Shown here: positions 22,386-31,134 of the stretch, one piece after another | Layout: every line of letters begins with the position of its first letter | Position numbering within the stretch: the first letter of the stretch is position 1 | Source: Branchiostoma floridae | Taxonomy: Eukaryota > Chordata > Leptocardii > Amphioxiformes > Branchiostomatidae | Direction of reading: 5' to 3' | Length of the DNA stretch: 64,000 nucleotides | Assembly: GCF_000003815.2 (NCBI RefSeq) | Contig: NC_049982.1 | Span: 31,160,407 to 31,224,406 of the forward strand | The notes under the pieces: generated by a model | What the model was told of the DNA's origin: nothing | Databases searched by the model: none | What the model saw: the letters and a program-made list of their open reading frames with translations, nothing else | Translations under genes and position numbers: made by a program

Positions 22386-22537
22386 CCACAAGTCACTATT
22401 CCCAGGACTTGAGTGTCTTGAAAAGTTGCATTCTAATCCAATATGGCTTGATTTTCAAAAAATTTCGCACTGCGTTTTCTGATTATCAAGTCGAAAAAAA
22501 GGAATAAAATGGATTTTCCTTTATTATTTTGGATTCT

Positions 22538-23221
22538 GTTTATAGCAAAGAACAACCTCGTTCCTTTGCCGAATAATAGGAGAGTTCAACTTATCATATA
22601 ACGCATTATACTTTTCAATGGTTTTGAAAATATGGTCCTCATTCGCATTTATATATTAGCTGAAAATCACTTCTCACAAATAACGTTATTGCCGTAGCGA
22701 CGATGGTCTCTGAATAGAGGTGAACATAAGAACATTGAAAGTGGGAAATGAACGGAAGATCCTGTCTTGAAGATTTTTTTTTTTGCTGATTCCGCCGCCT
22801 AATCATAAAAAAATTCTACTCTGGCTGGAATTTCATCGACCCTGCCCAACACTGGCTGCCTTTTTGAATACTGCGTTCTTGGTTGGAATGTCAGTGTCCC
22901 TGCCCAACAATGCCTCCCTCGCTGGAATTCCATCAATCTGTGGTCGACTGTCCAAGTTTTCAGGTCGAATGCCTAAACCCTAACCCCACCCCCTAGGAAG
23001 TCTGATTGACCCACTTTCTACCAGCGGTTGGAATACCAGCGTCCCAAACCAACACTGGCTTCCAGCTTAGAATTCCAAACATTCCTGTGGACATATTTCT
23101 GTGCAATGCCTAGTATTACTGCAGACTGCACACCATGATGTACCTTTAAGCTCGCCCCTACGGCGCCACCAAAAACAACATTCCCAAGCATACAAACACA
23201 CATGCACCAGAAAACATGACC
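22538..23221. other. Gap between giant element and lectin gene
   Basis: No supported exon. I searched the minus strand for the missing ApeC signal-peptide exon and for a further exon after the CUB domain, and found none with a suitable phase. Confidence 0.4.
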
Positions 23222-23574
23222 TTATTGGTGAAAGTAATAAATACCTCGGTAACTGATGTTGAAGCCGTGTGTGATCTGTAGCCCATTCGAGCTGAATTCG
23301 AGGAATGCTTCATGGGCGTTGTTGGTGATGTCCAGAGACGATTCGACAGATCCTGACAGAATTTTGACGCTGCGTCCGTATGGACAGAAGTCGAATATCT
23401 CCAGGAAGCCGTTTGGCCCCATTTGAAAGTCTTCAACCGTGAACTTGATGACCATACCGGTTGGGACAGTGATCTTCCATTCACAGTCAAGGTCTGCCGG
23501 GATGTTCAGATGTTGTCCATACCCTGGTGATGAGATGTGGCCAAAACTTCCGCTTACCTTTCCACCACATCGTA
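23222..23574 (-). CDS. Lectin gene last exon: CUB domain
   Basis: After CTTTCAG it reads RCGGKVSGSFGHISSPGYGQ, LDCEWKITVPTGMVIKFTVE, DFQMGPNGFLEIFDFCPYG and GLQITHGFNISYR. CGG, SPGY, CEW and the FxxF...L-I-D pattern define CUB. Three cysteines are seen; the fourth is missing. The frame continues to a stop at 23222-23224 (GIYYFHQ), which makes a natural end. A GGTATT donor at 23245 is an alternative, but no next exon is found. Confidence 0.88.
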
Positions 23575-26500
23575 CTGAAAGATGAAGAGGACAATTCCAA
23601 TGACATTTGCAACTTTTTCATGTTTGAACGAAAATTTTTCATCTTTCTTTATTTCTTGCCAAAGCTAATTATCACTGTTTTCAATTATTCCTGTATTCCT
23701 GTTGGAAATGAATACTTTCAAGACCTACAATTAGGTGCCTCCATTTCTGGTTACCTTTTTTTTCCATACTCGGTTCTTCAACTCCGTTCGCATCGCCAGC
23801 TTTTGCGTTAACTTCAAAATGACACTAGGTACAAACAAGTGGTGTGTTTTTTGGGAAAAAATGTGTTTTGGTCCTAGCGTTACGTCCGCATATTCTTCCG
23901 CTTTGAATGTAAACCTGAAGTGTCACCTCGATTAATTTAATTCAAATTTGCGCCATGGACTTTTAAAAGGCTGCAGTACTAGAATTTTCTTTATAATCGG
24001 CTCGAATATACGCAAAGTATCACTCTTGTAAAACGTCAGTCATTCTTGCCGACAAACCTCTCATATATTTTAGGATAAGCAAACATATCCAATTTCGCAC
24101 ACTTATTTTTACCTAAAATCATTTTTCCTCCAAGTTAGAAAAATGAAGAAGCAAAACTCAGTCGGTCTTGTAGCTGAAGGAATATCTTCTCACACTCGAT
24201 ACACAGATATTTTTCTTCAGAATAATTCCATTGAAGAGGCGGTCGGTAGATTTGAGGGTGTTCAGACTCCAATTAAAATCCGAATAAACTTGGGTTTCCC
24301 CACTATAGGGCTGACTATAACTTTGGCTGCCAAGTCATTTTAGATCTTATTGTAGTATAAAAAAATGCTGAGGATATTCAATTTATCACAAACTAGTACG
24401 TTTGACAAATCAATTAGGATTAGAATTACGATATGAACACCTTTATTGCTAACCATAATGGTAACAAGTCGTCCAATGTTTATCAGGAAAGACAAAGAGC
24501 ATACCTGTAGTGTGAGGTTCCATCTCACATAAGCTCTCATCGCCTAAAACAAAGAAAAGATGTGCAAAATTATATTTTACTGTCTTGCCAGATAATTATA
24601 GTATTGAGACGTCTAGTATAATGATGTCAAAATGTCAGATATGTCTTTAAACAATAGAAATAGGGGTTACTTGCCTATCTGACAAACGTAGAATGCAGTT
24701 TCATCGCAGTCCTTTACGCTCCATTCTCCAGCTGGCGTTGTTGTGACGCAGCCCTCCCCCGACGGTTCTCCCGGTGCCCAGCTGCTGTATGACGTTTCAC
24801 TCGGGGTACCATCAGACCATGACCAGAAGTCCTATAAGAACATGTACAGATGCTAGTCTCAATATGTCAGTGCAAACCACGAAGGTACTAGGTACATGTA
24901 CATACATTTTTTCGTCATTTCTGCAAGCTAGGCCACTGTATGCATCATAATTAATATCCGTTAGTGTCCTCTCCAATCAAACTTTAAGTTACATATTTTC
25001 TGATTATGAAGTTCGTGTCATTTTGCTTAATTTAATTGGGTGTTATTAGTGATAGGAATGAGTTAGGTTGATCACTCATCTTCTGAGTTGCAATGATCTA
25101 AGGTGAAATGTTTTGACAGCTGTTGGAGGCAATATTTTTGAATTTAACAACTCAACAGTACAATGACAGATCAATTGCGATATCTTCCCTTATCAGTTAA
25201 AGAATAGAATCAGTTAAAGAGTACACACCTCATACATCTTCAAACCAATCCAGAAGCTGCCATCAGCAGATGCCTCTCCTGCCACACTCATCAACCGATC
25301 ATTGAACTCCTTTGTTGTGGGCTGAGCAAGACGTCCTCCACCGAACTGATCACAGGCGACTTTAGCCTCTTCAAACGTCGTTTCTATCAGGAAAGCTGAG
25401 AGGAAAGCTCCGCCGTATGGTTGGTACCCGACAGTCGCAAGATCCACTGCAGCTGTACGTGTTGAAAGAATTACAATTTTAACTCTTTGCGTTGTCTACA
25501 ACAAAGTACGACGACATTTTGCTATAGAGAAGAAGTTGGCATTCGTCTGTCTCGGAAGACAATGGTAGGCAGACAGGGTGGGTTAGGCGCCCCGTACGTC
25601 TGCCTGGCCTGTACGTGACTTTTAAAGGTGAAGGAGAGGTGGGCACTTCCTTCTCCACCCTCTCGCCCACTGGCGCACTAAGTCCTACAGGGGCAACTGT
25701 GTGCAACGTGTAAAACGCCCCCAGCAGATGTAGGTTTGTTGTTCGGAGTATCCGTCTGCCAGGAGGACTTTTTGTTTTACACAAAACTGCATCATTGGAT
25801 GGTTTAACTTACTAGTTGCAAACAAGATGGTATTATACATCTTATCTGAAGATGTATCTCAAAATACCTCTAAGGTGTAAAGGCACGGTAGCATTCGTCG
25901 TAAGTCATCATACAATGTTGATGCCGTGGAATGTTCATACCGCCTGACAGAACCAGTCTACCGAAAGAATCTGATAAAACAGCTTTTTCCATAAGAGGAC
26001 AGCTAAAACCGTTAGGAAGAATGCACTACTATCACAAGATTCAACAATTTCATTAAATTTGCGATCGTACAAAGATCGTACTATGTATGTGACCGGGCCC
26101 CAATGACAAAAACGATCTATCACTGTGCTTAGTAAACATGAGTTTGGAGACCCCATACCTCCATGAAATATTGTAATTATGCAAATGACTTTCACATCTG
26201 CATAATTCATGTCTGGTTATACGTACACCTTTAAGTAACTTACACAGTTTACAGTCCAATCATTTACTGCTTGTACTTGTACACCAGGGGGCCCCAAAAT
26301 CGACCTTGACCTTCGTCTTTCCAACACCTACCCACAGACCAAATATCATTACAATCCATTCAGAGGTTCTAGAATTATGCTGACCACAAATATGCGGAAG
26401 CACAGGCAGATACACAGCTCAGACAAACACATGGACACACCAAAAACTATACCTCATTTTTTTCATGTTACACAAAATATCATTTCTTATCGACTCAACA

Positions 26501-29500
26501 GATTAAAGACAGATGCACTAACAAAACACAACATAGGGTGTACGTGAATATCCATCCATAACATGGTATATGCAGCGAGTGATAACAAATGCGGGTACAA
26601 CCTACTTTGGACCTGACAGAAGAACTTTGCTGTCGCCTCACAAGGTTCATCTTTCCAATTGCCGTCTAAGCGTAGTACTGCGCAGCTGTTTGATGTCGAC
26701 GGCATGCCTGCTCCCCATCCTCTGAACCCGCAGAGCAGATTCCCGTCCCTCCACGCCCACGACTCGTTCTGATTGGACAGCCCGATCCAGTAGTCACTTT
26801 GAGTGTCCTCGCGAATCGCCGTGTCGGTCAGGAACTGGTTGGTGTGGCGATGACGTGGCATTGCCAGCGTACCGCCATCTTCTTGGCATGTTGCCTGTGC
26901 GTCCGCGTGGGTCATCGGGGTCTCGTTGGGCTTGTAGCAGATACCCCCGTGGACGACGTAACCAGCAGGGCATCCTTAAAGTTCAATATCAATATCTATG
27001 ATTCATTTGTGTTATTCCGACAACTGTCATCTTCGCATTCTGACAAAGTGAAAATGGCAATAAAGAGGTTAGCAATTCTTAATACGTATGTGCGGCGAAA
27101 TCATTTGTCGGTCATACGGCAAAGGCCCATGAGGTATCCGGCGGGACATCTAGGAAAAATCTAATTACCAACCAATTAGTTTCATGTAAAGTACTACATT
27201 TTTAGCTTTTAACAGTGATCAATAAGGCCAAAATTCACTTAAGAGCTCTCAAACACATTACTTTTCGAGGAAAGGGAGATATATAACCCGGCAGATTAAA
27301 TGTTAATGAAAGTTACCTACCCAAGCCTGGAAACACCTCCACCTCACACACCGACAGCACGTCTGTGTCCGACCTCTCAGGCAGCTGGATTCGGACGTGT
27401 CTACCGACGATGGGGCGCCTACAGTCTACCGTGATGCTCTGTCCGTTGGCTGGCTTTTGGTCATACGGGGTCCCGCAGATTTCACTTGATTCCCACGACT
27501 GCCATTCTCCTTTTATTCGAACTTCAAAATTCTGGAGAAGGCGTCCTTAAAGAAAGATACGACTAGATGAAAACAAGCACAAAAGTTTCTAATCCCAACA
27601 GGATAAAAAGGCCCAAACCCCCTGTAACACCCAGCTCAAAAATGTCAACATTTGCAAAGAAAAAGGCATTTTACTTTGCTCTGAAAAGGCTAGCCAAATA
27701 AAAATGGACCCACAGGACAAGAGTATAATGGAATATCTTATACTTGGCGCAATCGGCAGCGCGTTGGTCTCAGACCCAAGAGGTCCTGAGTTCGAATCCG
27801 ACTGCCGTGTCACCGATCTTGTGCCCTTTGGAAAGGCACTTTACGGTACACGTCTGGTCATGTACACGACTTTCCTCACTTAATTCAGGTGTAAATGAGT
27901 ATCTAGCTGCGGCTAGTGGCAGTGACAGGCCTTTGTGGCAGTGACAGACCATAGGGGCATGCTCGGGAATGACGCGCTTACCATGACAGGGGTGGGAGGA
28001 ACCCCTTGCATCCTTGATCGGAATTCCTCCTAGGAGACGGAAACTCCAAACAACAAACCTGCACTGATCTGCTGGGGCCATCTTACACGTTTCAAATACT
28101 TGCCCCTGTAGCACGTAATGCGCCAGTGGACGAGAGGGTGGAGAAGGAAGTGCACACCCCAGGCAGACGGGTCGCCTTAAACACACTCCGTCTGCTTACC
28201 ATAATGTCTTCCGAGACAGACGGATGCCAACAACAACAACAACTTACCACAACAGTCCCCGCGGTTGAGAACTCGCACGGTTGAAACTGGCCAGTCTCTC
28301 CCGAGGTCAACTTGCCACCACGGGCCGGTCTCAGCGTTGGTCAAGGTACACTGTCCCTCAGGCACGGACGTCCCCTTCTCTCCGTCCACGGCCAGGTCAG
28401 CATTATTGGACCCATCGGTGCTGCTTTGCGAGGCGGGTTTTCCACGGGCAACGTTCTCCACTGTATGGTGATAATAAAATGTCATATGATTTTGTTTGTA
28501 GAACGTCAACTGCGAAATACTCCACTAGCTATGGGAGAAAGAAATCATTTCTTCCTAAGCGCCATGTTCTTACAACACGGCAAGGGTACAGGTACTGTAA
28601 TATTTGAAATGAATGTAGAATTTTCATGATCATATCACATGCATAGACAAAGAAATGCAATGGAGAGAGAGTTGATATAATTTTCATCAAAAGGTGACTA
28701 CTTTTTAAAGGTAAACACACGTACCTCTAAATTTTACCTTTAAAAAGTAGTCACTACCCGATGAAAATTATATTAACTGTCACATACATGACTAATAAAT
28801 CTCATCAACAATGAAGAGAGATTATTGGACAAAAAGCGCAAAAACAAACAGTGATTGCTATCCCGTGACCCTCTCACAATATTTACCAATGAGGCAGAAC
28901 ACCAATATATTCTGATTTCTAGCTTAAATGATATAAACATTAAGGTGTCCTAATCCTATTCATGAACCATTCAGATCATACGAACTCACCATCCCATACA
29001 CATTAGTCAGCAGTCTTATGTGTTATAACTGTACTGTTCTTTATTCGAATTTATATAGCCGGTATAACCGCCGGCCTTCGGCGTAACACACAGCGATTTT
29101 TATGCGTTAGAGCACCACGACGCTAGTAGAAATTTCGACAATGTTCCCTCCATTGTGGAAGATATGACGGTTGGCTACGAACTGACCATTTCAAACTAGG
29201 TAGGTGTCCTCAAAGTCTTACTAAACAATGAACAAGAAATTTTCTTTTATACCGAATCCGAAGCACACTGTCTGTTCAATCCAAGATTCCACATTAAAAA
29301 ACTAAATTTTCGAAGAAACGGTCTACTACTATAACCTAGACTCTGACCTAACTGAGTTGGACAGGATACCAGGTGTTCCCAGCTTTGCGTACCTGGGAGA
29401 AGATGATGGCCCTCCAACAACCATTGAGATACAGAACGCTCTTAAGAAATTGAAGAACCACAAATCTCCTGGAGTAGATGGGATAGCCAATGAACAGTTG

Positions 29501-30692
29501 AAGTATGGTGCGTCAGGACTAATCAAAGCTCTGGAAGTTCTTTTTGCCAAGGTTTGGTTTGGTGAAGCCATTCCCGAGGACTGGTCCAAAGGCATCATCA
29601 TTGTGCTACCCAAGAAGGGGGATACTACATATTGCGGCAACAACAGGGGAATAACACTCCGATCCACAGCATCAAAACTCTTTCAGATCATCATCCTGGA
29701 ACGCATCAACCTGGGGTTGGAAAGATTACTAAGGGAAAATCAATGTGGCTTCAGGAAGAACAGATCTTGCATCGATCAGATTTATTCCCTACAGACAATC
29801 ATCCATAAGAGTATTGAGTTCAACATCCCCTTGTATATAAACTTCATTGACTTTAAGGCTGCATTTGACAGCATCAAAAGGCAATTCATCTGGAAAGCTT
29901 TCTCCTTTTACGGGCTGCCTATGAAGTACATCAGAGTCCTGCAAGCCTTTTTCTACAATACTGTGAGCGCCGTAAGAGTGAATGGGGAGCAGTCAAGCTG
30001 GTTTAATGTCGAATCTGGTACTGGTCAGGGTGACATACAAGGCCCTCCAGTTTTCAATGTCTGCATTAATCTGGCAGCGTACCTTACTGAACAGAGGAAA
30101 CGTAACTATAACAGTATAAGCCGTTTAATTGCACTTCTTATTTGCCAGAACATTTTGTGCAATTATCCGAATGGTGCAACAAAGTGAACTTATTTAGCTA
30201 GACCACATCACTACGGGACTTTGGGATTCCGTGCAATCAACAGACGTAAGCAGTTATCCGTTTTACAATTAACTGGTTTCTACGGTACAAGTTTTGAATA
30301 CTATTAGGCTAGAAACAGTATCATCATAATTTCAATACCTAAACTCACCTGTACATGATACATGGACGTTTGGCGATGCTCTCCAAACACCATGGTATCG
30401 GATGAAGAAAGATCCAGTAATTTCGTCAGCGTTAAAGTGGTCACTCTTCACGAACATGGTGTACCCTTCCGTTGCACCTACAGTCTTACCAATAACCCAT
30501 TTGTCAGGGATGTGGTACAGGCGCCAGTCGCTGGTGTCGCTGCGGTACACCGGATGTCCGTCAGCGTGTAGGTTGTCATTTGAGTGGCGTGGTTGGGAGG
30601 ATAGTTGTTGGAGATGCGGACAATAGGGCATCCTAAAATCAGGGGTAAGGGGTTGTGAAAAATTGGTTGCAACTTCTCTGGTCATGTCTTAA

Positions 30693-30725
<33 letters not shown>

Positions 30726-30804
30726 ATCTCTCACTCTCTCTTTCTCGCTCTTTCCCTCTATCTCTCTCTAACTCCCACTCTTTCTCTCTCTCCCCCCTCT
30801 CTCT

Positions 30805-30844
<40 letters not shown>

Positions 30845-31059
30845 ACAACCTTAAACATTTCCATAGAACAAATTTCTTAATCGGAATACAACTTTAGGCT
30901 GCTAGGCAGTATAAAGGCACAGTAAGAAAACGTTGTTTTTTTTATTTCCCGATACCTCTATTTGGAAGGAGAAAAAATGGAACGGGTTTAGATCGATGTA
31001 CCCCACTTACCGTCCAGCGTGGTCACTGCGAGCAGAAGAAACAGTAGAATTGTCACCAT
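23222..31059 (-). CDS. Secreted F5/8C - C-type lectin - CUB protein (frameshifted in exon 2)
   Basis: Nine exons: 31011-31059, 30349-30632, 28248-28460, 27321-27545, 26606-26974, 25229-25452, 24675-24831, 24505-24543, and a last exon with its CUB core at 23245-23574 that reads through to a stop at 23222. They encode a signal peptide, a DGHPVY module, a fucolectin-like F5/8C domain over two exons, a one-exon CTLD, a two-exon CTLD, a 13-residue linker and a CUB domain, about 637 residues. Module boundaries are phase 1-1. Exon 2 is 284 bases where phase demands 285, so the copy is broken or has a sequencing error. The domains suggest a secreted glycan-binding recognition protein; ligand unknown. 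Confidence 0.87.
24505..24543 (-). CDS. Lectin gene exon 8: 13-residue linker
   Basis: A 39-base exon, phase 1-1, bounded by GTTTTAG and GTATGC, reading GDESLCEMEPHTT. It is too short to be a domain. The matching phases and good splice sites support it, and its single Cys could pair with the odd cysteine in the CUB domain. Confidence 0.65.
24675..24831 (-). CDS. Lectin gene exon 7: C-type lectin domain 2, second half
   Basis: Phase 0 in, phase 1 out. It reads DFWSWSDGTPSETSYSSWAP, GEPSGEGCVTTTPAGEWSV and KDCDETAFYVCQI. EPN is EPS and WND is WSV, so calcium ligands are altered. The donor is GC (ATAG|GCAAGT), a GC-AG intron with an otherwise good consensus. Confidence 0.9.
25229..25452 (-). 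CDS. Lectin gene exon 6: C-type lectin domain 2, first half
   Basis: Phase 1 in, phase 0 out, 224 bases. It reads TAVDLATVGYQPYGGAFLS, ETTFEEAKVACDQFGGGRLA and DGSFWIGLKMYE. TFEEAKxxC and FWIGL are CTLD core motifs. The N-terminal loop lacks the first long-form cysteine pair. Confidence 0.9.
25528..25780 (-). mobile_element. SINE 3' half, minus strand
   Basis: CTCCACCCTCTCGCCCACTG, CAGGGGCAACTGTGTGCAA and CGGAGTATCCGTCTG are inverse matches to the 3' halves of the SINEs at 27740 and 51930. The tRNA-like head is absent, so it is truncated. It lies in the intron between lectin exons 5 and 6. Confidence 0.7.
26080..26430. repeat. Dispersed repeat (ATTATGCAAAT / CTTGACCTTCG family)
   Basis: TTGTAATTATGCAAATGACT and GACCTTGACCTTCGTCTTTC, then ACACCTACCCACAGACCAAA, recur near 32960-33030, 33540-33700 and 38930-39540. 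It is non-coding and of unknown class; one possibility is a LINE 3' tail. Confidence 0.55.
26606..26974 (-). CDS. Lectin gene exon 5: C-type lectin domain 1
   Basis: Phase 1-1, 369 bases: a whole long-form CTLD in one exon. It starts GCPAGYVVHGGICYKPNE, with DYWIGLSNQNESWAWRDG, NSCAVLRLDGNWKDEPC and AKFFCQVQ. The six cysteines and WIGL core are present. The EPN/QPD calcium-sugar motif is replaced by GMPS, and WND is NWKDE, so classical calcium-dependent sugar binding is unlikely. Confidence 0.92.
27321..27545 (-). CDS. Lectin gene exon 4: F5/8C second half
   Basis: Phase 1-1, 225 bases, after an unusual CTTTCTTTAAG acceptor. It reads RLLQNFEVRIKGEWQSWESS, CGTPYDQKPANGQSITVDC, RRPIVGRHVRIQLPERS and LSVCEVEVFPGL. 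CG, V-x-C, GR-V-I-LP and CEVEV complete the fucolectin-type domain. The spacing after RGDCC is one residue shorter than I expect for this family. Confidence 0.9.
27740..28243 (+). mobile_element. tRNA-derived SINE, full length
   Basis: The head has a Pol III A box (TGGCGCAATCGG) and B box (GAGTTCGAATCC), followed by a body (TCACCGATCTTGTGCCCTTT, ACACGACTTTCCTCACTTAA), the shared 3' half and a (CAA)n tail at 28228-28243. It is inserted in a lectin intron, and its tail stops within a few bases of the exon 3 donor. Confidence 0.85.
28248..28460 (-). CDS. Lectin gene exon 3: F5/8C (fucolectin-like) first half
   Basis: Phase 1-1, 213 bases. It reads VENVARGKPASQSSTDGSNN, LAVDGEKGTSVPEGQCTLTN, GPWWQVDLGRDWPVSTVRV and NRGDCC. 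NxARGKPASQSS, PWWxVDLG and NRGDCC mark the eel-fucolectin/tachylectin-4 type of F5/8C domain. The usual CTHT is CTLT here, which removes the His expected in the fucose-binding motif. Confidence 0.9.
28668..28776. repeat. Short hairpin repeat
   Basis: TATAATTTTCATC..GGTGACTACTTTTTAAAGGTAA and its inverse TTACCTTTAAAAAGTAGTC..GATGAAAATTATA form a nearly perfect stem of about 45 bases. It is a MITE-like element in the intron between lectin exons 2 and 3. Confidence 0.75.
29340..30187 (+). mobile_element. Non-LTR retrotransposon reverse transcriptase fragment
   Basis: The frame reads NALKKLKNHKSPGVDGIANE, WSKGIIIVLPKKGDT, NNRGITLRSTASKLF, NFIDFKAAFDSI and SGTGQGDIQGPPVFNVCIN. These are RT motifs of LINE elements (catalytic Asp in FIDFKAAFD). 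The usual GVRQGD is GTGQGD. The copy ends before YADD, and endonuclease is absent, so it is a dead fragment, in the lectin intron on the opposite strand to the gene. Confidence 0.92.
30349..30632 (-). pseudogene. Lectin gene exon 2: DGHPVY module with 1-base deletion
   Basis: The exon starts in frame as CPIVRISNNYPPNHATQMT, then the coding signal moves to another frame reading ADGHPVYRSDTSDWRLYHIP, DKWVIGKTVGATEGYTMF and VSCT. Neighbouring exons need 285 bases; 284 are present. The shift falls near 30561-30575. A similar DGxPxY...LYY...W.IG module occurs in other lancelet and cnidarian secreted proteins (recalled, unnamed). Confidence 0.8.
30694..30842. repeat. (TC)n microsatellite
   Basis: An interrupted run of TC repeats. 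On the gene strand it is a GA tract within the first intron of the lectin gene. Confidence 0.95.
31011..31059 (-). CDS. Lectin gene exon 1: signal peptide
   Basis: The ATG at 31057-31059 opens MVTILLFLLLAVTTLD and ends in a split Gly codon before GTAAG (phase 1). The hydrophobic core with small residues after it is a typical secretion signal. The start is supported by the TATA motif about 70 bases upstream. Confidence 0.85.
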
Positions 31060-31124
31060 GATGGGTCTGAACTACGCTGCCATGATGTGCTGGAATTTCA
31101 TTTTTTTTTCTTTAATGGGCGATT

Positions 31125-31134
31125 CATATATAAG
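31125..31134 (-). promoter_or_regulatory. TATA-like box of lectin gene
   Basis: CATATATAAG on the plus strand is CTTATATATG on the minus strand, about 70 bases upstream of the signal-peptide ATG, leaving room for a 5' UTR of about 35 bases. The promoter function is inferred from position and motif. Confidence 0.45.

Larger units (their letters stand above)
7453..22537. mobile_element. 15.1-kb giant inverted-repeat element
   Basis: The sequence from 7453 (AGAATCCAAAATAATAAAGG) reappears inverted and ends at 22537 (GGATTCT). Similarity can be followed by eye inward to about 12126 on the left and 19608 on the right, broken by later insertions. The arms differ by several percent: I count about 7 changes in one 150-base stretch, so this is not a simple assembly fold-back. 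The centre (12127-19607) contains a gap and decayed coding pieces. No exact target duplication is evident: TTAT precedes the left end and GTTTAT follows the right end. It could be a foldback transposon, a Polinton-like relic or an old inverted duplication. I cannot name the superfamily. Confidence 0.75.
19608..22537 (-). repeat. Right arm of giant inverted repeat
   Basis: An inverted copy of 7453-12126 without the 1.9-kb insertion. Landmarks in order: the GTACACATGTACAATTGAC edge, AAGCACACTTTTTATTGC near 20309, the outward-facing exons, the palindromic array (22060-22385) and the AGGAAAATCCATTTTATTCC outer end. It carries a 150-bp MITE (20030-20179) and a short internal duplication near 19940-20240. 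Confidence 0.8.

Noticed and set aside
7453-22537. ProtoRAG-type transposon
   Set aside because: No RAG1-like or RAG2-like sequence, no heptamer-like CACA(A/T)TG ends and no 5-base duplication were seen.
7453-22537. Polinton/Maverick element
   Set aside because: The AG start and large size fit loosely, but no polymerase, integrase, ATPase or capsid motif was found and no 6-base duplication is clear.
23018-23203. A further exon of the lectin gene with a membrane segment
   Set aside because: It would need an intron of about 23 bases after the CUB exon; the acceptor is poor and the frame is not protein-like.
27740-27815. A functional tRNA gene
   Set aside because: It has A and B boxes but no matching acceptor stem, and it continues into a SINE body repeated elsewhere in the window.
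29340-30187. Active LINE or a host exon
   Set aside because: It lacks endonuclease, motif C (YADD) and flanking coding sequence, and is on the opposite strand to the gene whose intron it occupies.
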